In this document: positions 26,301 to 33,626 of the stretch, piece after piece
How the letters are laid out: each line of letters opens with the position of its first letter
How positions within the stretch are numbered: position 1 is the first letter of the stretch
NCBI GenBank assembly: GCA_019689975.1
Contig: JADGGK010000022.1
Span: forward strand, 1-40,136
Source of the DNA: Pseudolabrys sp.
GTDB taxonomy: Bacteria > Pseudomonadota > Alphaproteobacteria > Rhizobiales > Xanthobacteraceae
Direction: 5' to 3'
Length of the DNA: 40,136 bases
The notes under the pieces: model-generated
Seen by the model: the letters and a program-made list of their open reading frames with translations, nothing else
Told to the model about the DNA's origin: nothing
Databases searched by the model: none
Made by a program: the position numbers and the translations under genes

Positions 26301-26754
26301 GAACAGACATTTCCAGAGCCTGTTCACCAAGCTGTTCGGCGGCGGCACCGCCGAATTGCAGCTCCTGGAAAGCGAGGATCCGCTCGAAGCGGGGCTGGAG
26401 ATCATCGCCAAGCCGCCGGGCAAGAAGCATTCGACCCTTTCGCTTCTTTCGGGCGGCGAGCAGGCGCTCGCGGCGCTGGCGCTGATCTTTGCCGTGTTCC
26501 TCACCAATCCGGCCCCGATCTGTGTCCTGGATGAGGCGGAAGCCGCGCTTGACGATCACAATGTCGAGCGCTTCTGCGATCTGCTCGATGAGATGGCCAA
26601 AGCGACCGATACCCGCTTCATCATCATCACCCATAACCCGATCACCATGGCGCGCATGAACCGCCTCTACGGGGTCACCATGGCCGAGCGCGGCGTCTCG
26701 CAGCTCGTCTCGGTCGATCTCGAGGCGGCGGTCAGGCTGCGGGAGGCAAGCTGA
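23365..26754 (+). CDS. smc: Chromosome segregation ATPase SMC
   Basis: A 1129-residue SMC protein, the core of the condensin-like complex that organises and segregates the chromosome. The N-terminal head starts MKLTRLRLLGFKSFVEPTDF with Walker A GPNGCGKS (31-38). Two long coiled coils rich in Ala, Glu and Arg flank the hinge (about 495-630, with VEKGYEKALGAALGDDL). The C-terminal head has the signature LSGGEQALAALALIF (near 1029) and Walker B CVLDEAEAALDDHNVERFCDLLDEM (near 1053-1077). The usual sequence after the catalytic glutamate is DEVDAPLDD; here it is DEAEAALDD, an altered D-loop region. No ScpA or ScpB gene is nearby. A long open frame on the opposite strand is a coding-bias shadow. 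Confidence 0.95.
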   Translation: MKLTRLRLLGFKSFVEPTDFLIEPGLTGVVGPNGCGKSNLVEAIKWVMGESSFKSMRASSMDDVIFSGSTHRPARNNAEVAILIDNSDRSAPAAFNGEEQLDIVRRIEREGGSTYYINGREVRARDVQILFADASTGARSPALVHQGRVTEIIQAKPDQRRRVLEEAAGISGLHARRHEAELRLKAAEANLLRLEDVIAQLAQQMDSLRKQAKQAIRYRVVSAQVRQQEAMLYHLRWTEANREASEAERAKEGCVRTVAERTAAEAEASKRQALVAASLPELREAEARAGAALNRLSLARQDLDREEQRAKDRLAELDMRRRQFAADIERERALAADAETALARIAAEEETIRRHAHEQAARRSGVDAKVAEADASLHAAEKVFADLTAALADRTAQRQRFENALREQDERLARLADEIAAIEHELTTLHGDAGGAPNAVVERAQAALAEAEAAAVAAETAHRAARRELEAAQAALAECEKRVQRLDTEAKTLAKLLSPETRSLWPPVIDQVTVEKGYEKALGAALGDDLDAPADTSAPMHWRELKSDEADPALPDGAVPLARFVSAPPQLARRLAQIGVVEREAGAQLAALLKTGQRLVSRDGDLWRWDGFVAAAHAPTGAARRLAQRARFAEIEEESARARAEVEAKRKVLESAQAAFEAAAAAEAETRARERDLNRRAARLSALAEARTRLLAGRDEAAAARAEAARALANLPPAAELEEKLAQVREDIAQRRARLTEVRTEQQAILREAETADRRLAALAGDRNAAMNRLDSARNQIATLEQRIAESERERTALVNAPQLFAEKRAALITEIEKAEAERRACADRLQDGENALAEADRDARTALEAASAAREELARAEERFEGAKRRLADVAREIHDMLEVEPSALAALAEVGPSDALPPLAEVEEKLDRLRRERERLGAVNLRAEEELREVEAQHGSLTTERDDLVEAIKKLRLGIQSLNREARERLLSSFDQVNRHFQSLFTKLFGGGTAELQLLESEDPLEAGLEIIAKPPGKKHSTLSLLSGGEQALAALALIFAVFLTNPAPICVLDEAEAALDDHNVERFCDLLDEMAKATDTRFIIITHNPITMARMNRLYGVTMAERGVSQLVSVDLEAAVRLREAS

Positions 26755-26850
26755 AGGCCCCGCGGTTCCATTTCCCGGCGCGGGCAAGGGCGGTTGGAAA
26801 AATCTTTGCCGGGCCGCGGAACGAAGCGCCGGGTGTCGCGTTATCCGCTC

Positions 26851-26937
26851 GCATTTCAGTCGGGCGGCTCCCCCCTTACCCCCCGAATGGCCGTCTGGCG
26901 AAAAGACCCCGAGCTCCGCTTGGGGTCTTTTTTTTCG
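26851..26937 (+). ncRNA. Candidate trans-acting small RNA with a C-rich exposed loop
   Basis: Two adjacent hairpins. The first pairs 26859-26868 (GTCGGGCGGC) with 26890-26899 (GCCGTCTGGC), ten pairs counting G-U, and closes a 21-nt loop with two C-runs (CCCCCC twice, around TTA), able to pair with G-rich Shine-Dalgarno sites. The second is a strong intrinsic terminator. This two-part form (anti-SD loop plus terminator) recalls alphaproteobacterial sRNA families such as alpha-r8/suhB, alpha-r14 and the cuckoo RNAs. I cannot assign one with certainty. The 5' end is estimated; no clear -35/-10 pair was found, though TTATCC at 26841-26846 could be a -10. The RNA lies about 100 nt after smc on the same strand. 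Confidence 0.55.
26901..26936 (+). terminator. Rho-independent terminator
   Basis: AAAAGACCCC (26901-26910) pairs with GGGGTCTTTT (26922-26931). The inner bases GAGC/GCTT extend the stem to 14 pairs with one G-U and a three-base loop. Eight T's end the structure (26928-26935). It is the strongest intrinsic terminator in the window and ends smc readthrough and/or the small RNA. Confidence 0.9.
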
Positions 26938-27246
26938 CATGATCAGTCGTTTGATGCCGGTCCCGCGGCCGCCTCGCAGGCCCGCGGGGGCAGGTTCGGC
27001 GCCTTCGGCATCGGGTGGCCAATCCGGCCGGCGGGGGACCATCGCCCCTTGCGGGACCGCGCCGCGCGCGGCCTTTGCGCCCGTCTCGCCGAAAGGCGCG
27101 GGAGGCCATGGCGCCGATTTGCGGGGATTTCTTGGCCGGTCGGCGACGCGAGGGCCCATTTACCGAAAGGGTCGGTTGGCGGCGGAACCTGCAATTGTAT
27201 AGGCTTGCGGAAACCGCCGGTTTCACCATTCGGGAGTCGCTTGCGC

Positions 27247-27810
27247 ATGTCCACCACCGCCTGGATCATCGTCGGAATCATCGTCGTGATCGTGATCTGG
27301 GCGATCACGGTGTACAACGGCCTGGTCGCGCTGCGACAGCGCTGCGACCAGGCTTTCGCCGACATCGACGTCCAGCTCAAACAACGCCATGATCTCATTC
27401 CGAACCTGGTCGAGACCGTCAAAGGTTATGCCGCGCACGAGCGCGGAACCCTCGAAGCCGTGATCCAGGCGCGCAATACCGCCATCGCGGCACCGGGAGT
27501 CGAGCAGAGAGTGGCCGCCGAGAACGCGTTGACGGGCGCCCTGCGGCAGTTGTTCGCGCTTTCGGAGAACTATCCGAACCTCAAGGCCAACGCCAATTTC
27601 CAGCAGTTGCAGAGCGATCTTGCCGACATCGAGAACAAGCTCGCGGCCGCCCGCCGCTTCTTCAACAACGCGGTACAGGAATACAATACCGGCATCCAGC
27701 AGTTCCCGGCAGCAATCTTTGCCGGTGCCCTGGGTTTCCTCCCGCGGCCGTTCTTCGATCTCGGCGAGAACCGCGCCGCGCTCGAACAGGCGCCGAGCGT
27801 GAAATTCTAG
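27247..27810 (+). CDS. lemA: LemA family membrane protein
   Basis: A 187-residue protein with one N-terminal membrane span (TAWIIVGIIVVIVIWAITVYNG, about 4-25) and a helical outer domain carrying the family signatures VALRQRCDQAFADIDVQLKQRHDLIPNLVETVKGYA and LRQLFALSENYPNLKANANFQQLQSDLADIENKLAAARRFFNNAVQEYN. LemA's biochemical role is not settled. It is often encoded beside an M48/HtpX protease, as here (51 nt gap), pointing to membrane protein quality control. The ATG at 27247 places the span directly at the N-terminus. Confidence 0.93.
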   Translation: MSTTAWIIVGIIVVIVIWAITVYNGLVALRQRCDQAFADIDVQLKQRHDLIPNLVETVKGYAAHERGTLEAVIQARNTAIAAPGVEQRVAAENALTGALRQLFALSENYPNLKANANFQQLQSDLADIENKLAAARRFFNNAVQEYNTGIQQFPAAIFAGALGFLPRPFFDLGENRAALEQAPSVKF

Positions 27811-27861
27811 CACCGCGTCGCCCGGCGGCGCCGGCGCGATTCGTCATGACGGACAGCCATC

Positions 27862-29031
27862 ATGGCCGCCTACGGTCTCTATACGCATATTCAATCGAAC
27901 AAGCGTCGTTCGGTCGCGCTGCTCATCGGACTGTTCGTCCTCGTCTATCTGATGGTTTATGCCGGCGCCCTGATTGCCGAGGCGCTGTCGGTCAACGCGC
28001 CGCTCGATTATCTGCTGCGCGCGGCCGAATATGATTTTTTCAAGGCGCTGCCTTGGGCGACCGTCGGAGCGGTACTCTGGATCGTCATCGCCTATCAATT
28101 CCACCAGGCGATGATCGACGCGGTGACCGGCGCCGCGCCCGTCACGCGCGAGCAGGAGCCGCGCCTCTACAATATATTGGAAAATCTTTGCATCTCGCGC
28201 GGCATTCCGATGCCGACATTGCGCGTCGCCGAGGACGACGCGCTCAACGCCTTCGCCACCGGCATGAACCGCAAGCAGTATTCGATCACCGTCACGCGCG
28301 GATTGATGAACGCGCTGAACGACCAGGAACTCGAAGCCGTGCTCGGCCACGAGCTCACGCATATCCGCAACGGCGACGTGCGCATGATGGTTATCGCCGT
28401 GGTGATCGCCGGCGTCATTTCGTTCTTCGGCGAAATGATCTTCCGCCTTTTCTTCCAGGCGAGCTACTATGGCGGTTTCGGCGGCAGGCGGCGTGAGAGC
28501 GGGGGCCGCGGCGGCGCGGGCGCGGCGATCATCATCGCCGTCGTGCTGATCGTGGTGGCATGGGTGCTGTCGGTAGTGATACGCTTCGCGCTGTCGCGCC
28601 GACGCGAATTTCTCGCCGACGCGGGATCGGTCGAATTGACGAAGAATCCCGACGCCATGATTTCGGCGTTGCGGAAAATCCAGAACCGCAGCGAGCTTGC
28701 GCACGCGAATTCCGCGGTGATGGAAATGTGCATCGACAACCCGCGGGAGGACTTCGCCAATCTTTTCGATACGCACCCGCCGATCGAGGCGCGCATCGAA
28801 GCGCTGGTGAAATATGCCGGCGGCCGCGACCCCGGACCGCTCGCGCTCGAAGCGCCGCAAGAGGCCGCCGGCTTCGCGACCGCGACTCCAGGTCCATGGG
28901 ACGACCGGGGCGCGCCTTCGGGCCCCTGGGGCGCGAGCGAGGCGCCAGGCGGCGAAAAACCGTTCCTGCCGAGCGAGCCGCCGATCAGGCTCGACGACGG
29001 CGACGGCCCGTGGGGGCAGCGGCGAAAGTGA
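27862..29031 (+). CDS. HtpX-like M48 membrane metalloprotease with GPW-repeat tail
   Basis: A 389-residue polytopic zinc protease. Two N-terminal spans (about 18-40 and 65-82) and two more (about 175-200 and 220-243) flank the active site. Zinc ligands are His163, Glu164 (catalytic) and His167 in HELTH, and Glu249 in SRRREFLADAGS. FDTHPPIEARIEAL (302-315) is the conserved C-terminal substrate-groove segment. HtpX enzymes degrade misfolded inner-membrane proteins alongside FtsH. Unlike E. coli HtpX, the protein continues with a Gly/Pro-rich tail (about 335-389) containing GPW three times (344, 354, 382). It forms an operon with lemA. Confidence 0.93.
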   Translation: MAAYGLYTHIQSNKRRSVALLIGLFVLVYLMVYAGALIAEALSVNAPLDYLLRAAEYDFFKALPWATVGAVLWIVIAYQFHQAMIDAVTGAAPVTREQEPRLYNILENLCISRGIPMPTLRVAEDDALNAFATGMNRKQYSITVTRGLMNALNDQELEAVLGHELTHIRNGDVRMMVIAVVIAGVISFFGEMIFRLFFQASYYGGFGGRRRESGGRGGAGAAIIIAVVLIVVAWVLSVVIRFALSRRREFLADAGSVELTKNPDAMISALRKIQNRSELAHANSAVMEMCIDNPREDFANLFDTHPPIEARIEALVKYAGGRDPGPLALEAPQEAAGFATATPGPWDDRGAPSGPWGASEAPGGEKPFLPSEPPIRLDDGDGPWGQRRK

Positions 29032-29538
29032 GACGAGGCAAGGCCACGCCTCAGCGGATCTTGCTCGCTGCCGGCGCCGCTCCATTATTGCCTTCATGCG
29101 GCCTCGCGAACGGGCAAGGCATCGTCGAGTTCGGCGTGGTCATGCTTTATTCGGGGCCGCTTGCCGACACTTCGACGCGGATGGACGGAGAATGGCCCGT
29201 CATGGCGAGGCGACGCGGCCGCCGAGGCGATCCAGCCCTTGTCGTGCCGTGCCGCGTGCGCGAGGTGCGCGTTCATTGGGGCCCGGCCAGTCCGGATTGC
29301 TTCGCGCTCGCTTGCGCTGCGGCCCGCAATGATGGAGCGAGGTGCGGCGGGATCGCAAAAGGGGCAAGCGATGACGGGCCGATGGCTGCGGGCCACGACG
29401 AGTCGCTGCCGTGCTGGCAATGGCGGCTCGATACGCCGACATCCGTTCTAGGTGTTCACGCCTCCAGGTGGATGACGGTCGACCGCAGGGGGCCGAGAAG
29501 CCGCGTTGCGTCCGATATCGGCCGGGCGATGCTGCGCG
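29032..29538. other. Gap between htpX-like gene and apt
   Basis: A 507-nt convergent gap. It contains the second palindromic repeat (29196-29335) and, at 29371-29378, another ATGACGGG that may be a remnant end of the same repeat. No credible gene or terminator with a T-tract was seen. Confidence 0.55.
29196..29335. repeat. Palindromic intergenic repeat, copy B (rhizobial type)
   Basis: About 140 bp. The left arm runs CCCGTCATGGCGAGG ... GAGGCGATCCAG (29196-29235). The right arm runs CCGGATTGCTTCGCGCTCGC ... CCCGCAATGATGG (29292-29335). The arms are imperfect inverted repeats of each other and match the ends and length of copy A at 3586-3725. They resemble the CGTCATTGCGAG / CTCGCAATGACG palindromes common in Bradyrhizobium relatives. 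Confidence 0.65.
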
Positions 29539-30087
29539 TCAATGTCCTTGAAACGAGATCAGCGTGCGCACCGGCACGCCAAGGTCACGCAGCCTGCTTG
29601 CCCCGCCAAGATCCGGCAGATCGATGACGAAGCAGGCCCCGAGCACCTCCGCGCCCAGTTGTCGCAGCAGCTTCACCGCGGCTTCCGCCGTGCCGCCGGT
29701 TGCGATCAGGTCGTCCACCAACACCACCCGCTCGCCCGCCACGAGCGCGTCGGCATGGATCTCGATCTCGTCCTCGCCGTATTCGAGCATGTAGGTGACG
29801 CTCACGCGCTTGTGCGGCAATTTGCCTTTCTTGCGGATCGGCACGAAACCTGCGGACACCTGGTGCGCGACCGCGCCGCCGAGGATGAAGCCGCGCGCCT
29901 CGATTCCCGCGATCTTGTCGATCTTCATCCCGGCCCACGGCTGGACCAGCTCGTCCACGGCGCGGCGGAAGGCGCGGGCATTGCCGAGCATCGTGGTGAT
30001 GTCGCGAAAAATGATGCCCGGTTTGGGATAATCGGGGATCGAGCGGACGGTGGCTCGCAAATCGTTCTCCAACACGGGTTCAGTCAT
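29539..30087 (-). CDS. apt: Adenine phosphoribosyltransferase
   Basis: A 182-residue type I phosphoribosyltransferase converting adenine and PRPP to AMP. The family-specific [18 protein letters not shown] (18-35), [15 protein letters not shown] (61-75) and the PRPP motif [14 protein letters not shown] (121-134) are intact. The ATG at 30087 follows an AGGG site 7 nt upstream and gives normal length; an in-frame ATG at 30156 is too far upstream. It lies downstream of mtnP on the same strand, so the adenine released by MtnP could be recaptured directly. Confidence 0.95.
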   Translation of the reverse strand: MTEPVLENDLRATVRSIPDYPKPGIIFRDITTMLGNARAFRRAVDELVQPWAGMKIDKIAGIEARGFILGGAVAHQVSAGFVPIRKKGKLPHKRVSVTYMLEYGEDEIEIHADALVAGERVVLVDDLIATGGTAEAAVKLLRQLGAEVLGACFVIDLPDLGGASRLRDLGVPVRTLISFQGH

Positions 30088-30433
30088 GAAGATCCCTCGG
30101 GATTGGCATAGTGCGGCGGGGATGCTGTGCACGGCCATCACAGCACGTGGAATCATCTTATTTCACTGATGAGCGCGGAGCCAGATCGGAGCGCCTTCCA
30201 GCCACCAAGCCTCGGCCGCATCTCCGATTATCCGCCGTCGCCCCATCCTTGCCCGGGCGGGACGGCCGGTCACCCTGCGTCGTTTTTTTGCAATGACGGG
30301 CGGCGTCAACGTGTCCGCGGGCCAGCCGCCCCGCCACTCCCCCGGCCGAGCGCGGCGGAGATCCCGGACGGCGCCGGACCGGCGCATTCGCCGGCCGGGC
30401 CGATGGCGCGTCGCGCGCGCTGCGCCGTCACGT
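30088..30433. other. mtnP-apt gap
   Basis: A 346-nt gap that must contain the apt promoter or leader. At 30288-30303 it carries TTGCAATGACGGGCGG, matching only one terminus of the palindromic repeat family, so probably a decayed end. Nothing else is recognisable. Confidence 0.5.
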
Positions 30434-31318
30434 TCAACGCCGATCCTTGCCCAATATCCTGCCCGCCACCGCGTCGAGCTTGCGGATGAGGTCCGGATCC
30501 CTCGCTTCCGGCGCCGTGATCAGCGCCGTCTCGAGCGCCCGGTCCGAACCTAACGGGCACGGCTCATGTTCGCGCGGGAAATCGCGCGCAAGGCGCGCGA
30601 CCAGGCGTTTCGCCCGCTCGGCATTGTCGAGCAGAACCTTGACGATGTCCTGAACGGTGACGGCGTCGTGGTCGGGGTGCCAGCAGTCGAAATCGGTGAC
30701 CATCGCGACGGTCGCGTAGCAGATCTCGGCCTCGCGCGCGAGCTTCGCCTCGGGCATGTTGGTCATCCCGATGACCGAATAGCCGAGCTCCTTGTAGGTG
30801 ATACTCTCGGCATAGGTGGAGAACTGCGGTCCCTCGATGCAGACATAGGTGCCGCCCCAGTGCGGGGTGATTCCCTCCGCGATCGCGGCCTCGCGCAGGC
30901 GCGCGCGCAGAAGCGGCGCGACCGGATGCGCCATCGAGACGTGCGCCACCATCCCTTTGCCGAAGAACGAGCTCTCGCGCCGAAAAGTGCGGTCAACGAA
31001 CTGATCGACCAGCACGAACGTACCCGGCGGCAGGTTCTCCTTGAACGAACCGCAGGCGGAGAGCGACACGAGGTCGGTCACGCCCACGCGCTTGAGCGCA
31101 TCGATATTGGCTCGATAGTTGATGTCCGAAGGCGACAGCCTGTGGCCGCGATCATGGCGCGAGAGGAATACCACCGGCAGGCCGTCGATCTCGCCGAGGC
31201 GCAGCGGCCCCGAGGGCTCGCCCCACGGCGTGACGATGCGCTCCTCGCGCGCATTCTCCAGCCCCGGCAGATCATAGATGCCCGAGCCGCCGATGATGCC
31301 GAGCACGGATCTGGTCAT
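30434..31318 (-). CDS. mtnP: S-methyl-5'-thioadenosine phosphorylase
   Basis: A 294-residue purine nucleoside phosphorylase-family enzyme that splits methylthioadenosine with phosphate into adenine and methylthioribose-1-phosphate. LGIIGGSGIYDLPGLE opens the protein. The phosphate site includes LSRHDRGHRLSPSDINYRANI, and YVCIEGPQFSTYAES, VIGMTNMPEAKLAREAEICYATVAMVTDFDCWH supply the base and ribose sites; the last segment has the Asp pattern of adenine-specific MTAPs. The ATG at 31318 is conserved in position; an ATG at 31375 would add an Arg-rich extension. It is followed by apt on the same strand. Confidence 0.94.
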   Translation of the reverse strand: MTRSVLGIIGGSGIYDLPGLENAREERIVTPWGEPSGPLRLGEIDGLPVVFLSRHDRGHRLSPSDINYRANIDALKRVGVTDLVSLSACGSFKENLPPGTFVLVDQFVDRTFRRESSFFGKGMVAHVSMAHPVAPLLRARLREAAIAEGITPHWGGTYVCIEGPQFSTYAESITYKELGYSVIGMTNMPEAKLAREAEICYATVAMVTDFDCWHPDHDAVTVQDIVKVLLDNAERAKRLVARLARDFPREHEPCPLGSDRALETALITAPEARDPDLIRKLDAVAGRILGKDRR

Positions 31319-31391
31319 GACCTGTCCCCGGCGCCGCTCGTTACCCACCGCAGCGCGGCGCGCAAGCGCGAGCATGGCGCGATTCGGGCGG

Positions 31392-31432
31392 CCGTCTCCA
31401 GGATCCCTCCCCAGGATCGTGCGCGGAGACGG
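31392..31432 (-). terminator. Inverted repeat after petC
   Basis: 8-bp perfect arms CCGTCTCC (31392-31399) and GGAGACGG (31425-31432) enclose a 25-nt loop that contains CCAGGATC twice. It lies 53 nt past the petC stop and 73 nt before mtnP. It is a candidate Rho-assisted terminator or mRNA 3' end for petABC; there is no T-tract. Confidence 0.35.
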
Positions 31433-31485
31433 TGATCGAACGAGGCGTCGCTGCCCGGCATGACCGGCGGAAGATGCGGGCGGCG

Positions 31486-32361
31486 TTACGCGCCCGCCTT
31501 GGTCGCCGCCTGGCCGCTCGCCGACTCATGCGGGGCCTCGACCGCGTGCCAGACCCGCTTCTTGGTGAAATAGAGGAGGCCCGCGAGCACGATCAGATAG
31601 ATCAGCACCTGGAAGCCTATGCGCTTGCGCGCCACGAGGTGCGGCTCGGCCGCCCACATCAGGAAGGCGGCGATGTCCTTGGCATATTGCTGGACCGTCT
31701 GCGGCGAGCCGTCGTCATACGCCACCTGCCCGTCCTGCAATGGCGGCGGCATGGCGGTGTTGTGACCCGGAAAGTACTCGTTGTAATGCCCGCCCGCCGG
31801 CAGCTCGAAGCCCTTGGGCGGTTCCCTGTAGCCCTGGAGATAGGCGGCGATATAGTCCGGGCCTTCCTCCTGGTATTGCGTGAAAATATCGACAATGAAC
31901 CACGGAAAGCCGCGACGATAGCCGCGCGCCTTGGCGAGCGTCGACATGTCGGGCGGGGCGACGCCATAGGTCGCCTTGGCGGCGGCCTCATTGGGGAACG
32001 GCGGCGGGAAATGGTCGGCGAGCCGGCCCGGGCGCTCGATCGGCTGGCCCTTGTCGTCGATGTCCTTGATCTTGTACTCGGAGGCGATCTGCTGCGCCTG
32101 TGCTTCGCTGAAGCCGGGGCCGTAAGGGTCGGCGAGATCGCGGAACGCCAGCAGGTTCAGCGAATGGCATGTCGAGCAGACCTCCCGGTACACCTTGAAC
32201 CCGCGCTGCAGCTGCGCCTGATCATATTTGCCGAACGGTCCCGAGAACGACCAGCTCAGGCGCGGTGGCGTCGGCGGTTCCTCCTGCGCTGCGGCGACCG
32301 CGGTTCCGGCCGCGAGCGCACCGAAAACGAATACCGCGCGGATCGTAGATTTCGCCTTCAT
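31486..32361 (-). CDS. petC: Cytochrome c1 of the bc1 complex
   Basis: A 291-residue membrane-anchored c-type cytochrome carrying electrons from the Rieske protein to soluble cytochrome c. The signal peptide (KSTIRAVFVFGALAAGTAVAAA) is followed by the haem site CSTCH (Cys62, Cys65, His66). The axial Met is in NTAMPPPLQDGQ, and the C-terminal anchor is GFQVLIYLIVLAGLLYF with basic KKRVWH after it. The ATG at 32361 has GGAGGA 7 nt upstream; it sits 14 nt after the petB stop. It is a separate gene, not the fused cytochrome b/c1 precursor (FbcH) found in Bradyrhizobium. Last gene of petABC. Confidence 0.96.
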   Translation of the reverse strand: MKAKSTIRAVFVFGALAAGTAVAAAQEEPPTPPRLSWSFSGPFGKYDQAQLQRGFKVYREVCSTCHSLNLLAFRDLADPYGPGFSEAQAQQIASEYKIKDIDDKGQPIERPGRLADHFPPPFPNEAAAKATYGVAPPDMSTLAKARGYRRGFPWFIVDIFTQYQEEGPDYIAAYLQGYREPPKGFELPAGGHYNEYFPGHNTAMPPPLQDGQVAYDDGSPQTVQQYAKDIAAFLMWAAEPHLVARKRIGFQVLIYLIVLAGLLYFTKKRVWHAVEAPHESASGQAATKAGA

Positions 32362-32375
32362 TGACGGTCCTCCGC

Positions 32376-33599
32376 TCACGCCTTGCCCAAGACCGAATCG
32401 GCGATCGAATTCGGCAGCGGCCTGGTCTTCTCGAAGATGCCAAGCAGCGGCAGGATGATCAGGAAGAAGGCGAAGTAATAAACGGTCAGGATGCGCGAGA
32501 TGACGACATAGACGCCTTCGGGCGGCCGCGAGCCGAGATATCCGAGACCGATCGCGGTGGCGACGAACAGCCAGAAGAACTGGCGATAGAGCGGGCGATA
32601 GCGCGCCGAGCGCACCGGCGAAGTATCAAGCCACGGCAAGAAGGCGAGAATGACGATCGAGGCGAAGAGCGCGCACACGCCGAGCAACTTGTTGGGGATG
32701 GAGCGCAGGATCGCGTAGAAGGGCAGATAATACCATTCGGGCACGATCTCGGGCGGCGTCTGCGCGGGATTGGCCGGAATGTAGTTGTCCGGATGGAGCA
32801 GGTAGTTGGGAATGTAGAACACGAACCACGCGAACACGATGCAGAACACGACGATCATGAACGTGTCCTTGATCGTGGCATAGGGCGTGAACGGCACGGT
32901 GTCCCTGTCCGACTTCGGCTCGATGCCGGCCGGATTGTTCTGTCCCACCACGTGCAGCGCCCAGATGTGCAGCACCACCACGCCCGCGATGACGAAAGGC
33001 AGCAGGTAGTGCAGCGAGAAGAAACGGTTGAGCGTGGGGTTGCCGACCGCATAGCCGCCCCATAGCCAGGTGACGATGGTCGATCCGACGCCGGGAATGG
33101 CGGAGAAAAGATTGGTGATGACCGTCGCCGCCCAGAAGCTCATCTGGCCCCAGACCAGGACATAGCCCATGAAGCCGGTCGCGATCATCAGGAGCAGCAA
33201 AATGACGCCGAGAATCCAGAGGACCTCGCGCGGTTCCTTGTAGGAGCCGTAATACATGCCGCGGAACAAGTGGATATACGCCGCCAGGAAGAACATCGAG
33301 GCGCCGTTGGCGTGCACGTAGCGGATCAGCCAGCCGTAGTTCACGTCGCGCATGATGCTCTCGACGGAATTGAAGGCCATGTCCGCCTGCGGCGTGTAGT
33401 GCATCGCCAGCACGATGCCGGTGACGATCTGCACGGCCAACATGAAGGCGAGGATGCCGCCGAAGGTCCACCAGTAGTTAAGATTGCGCGGCGTCGGATA
33501 GGCAACGAAGGAGGAATGGACGAGGCCGCCGATCGGCAACCGTTTCTCCAGCCACTGCATGAATTTGCTTTGCGGCCTGTAGGTCGAATGTCCGCTCAT
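32376..33599 (-). CDS. petB: Cytochrome b of the bc1 complex
   Basis: A 407-residue, eight-span subunit holding both b haems and the two quinone sites. Haem ligands are His96/His110 (RYVHANGA ... YIHLFRG) and His197/His211 (FSLHYLLPF ... VLHIWALH). The Qo-site PEWY motif is present in [21 protein letters not shown]. The N-terminus ([22 protein letters not shown]) and the length are those of proteobacterial cytochrome b. The middle gene of petABC; the start is 27 nt after the petA stop. Confidence 0.97.
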   Translation of the reverse strand: MSGHSTYRPQSKFMQWLEKRLPIGGLVHSSFVAYPTPRNLNYWWTFGGILAFMLAVQIVTGIVLAMHYTPQADMAFNSVESIMRDVNYGWLIRYVHANGASMFFLAAYIHLFRGMYYGSYKEPREVLWILGVILLLLMIATGFMGYVLVWGQMSFWAATVITNLFSAIPGVGSTIVTWLWGGYAVGNPTLNRFFSLHYLLPFVIAGVVVLHIWALHVVGQNNPAGIEPKSDRDTVPFTPYATIKDTFMIVVFCIVFAWFVFYIPNYLLHPDNYIPANPAQTPPEIVPEWYYLPFYAILRSIPNKLLGVCALFASIVILAFLPWLDTSPVRSARYRPLYRQFFWLFVATAIGLGYLGSRPPEGVYVVISRILTVYYFAFFLIILPLLGIFEKTRPLPNSIADSVLGKA

Positions 33600-33626
33600 G
33601 TTGAACCTTCGGAAGGCATCGAGTTC

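Larger units (their letters stand above)
26755..27246. other. smc-lemA gap
   Basis: A 492-nt gap. Its left half holds the candidate small RNA with its terminator (26851-26937). The right half (26938-27246) is GC-rich, precedes lemA, and must hold the lemA-htpX promoter; I see no gene there. An upstream reading-frame extension of lemA runs through the RNA and terminator and is not credible. Confidence 0.6.

Noticed and set aside
26794-27246. Upstream extension of lemA
   Set aside because: It would read through a strong Rho-independent terminator and an Arg/Gly/Pro-rich stretch; the membrane anchor expected at the LemA N-terminus starts at 27247.
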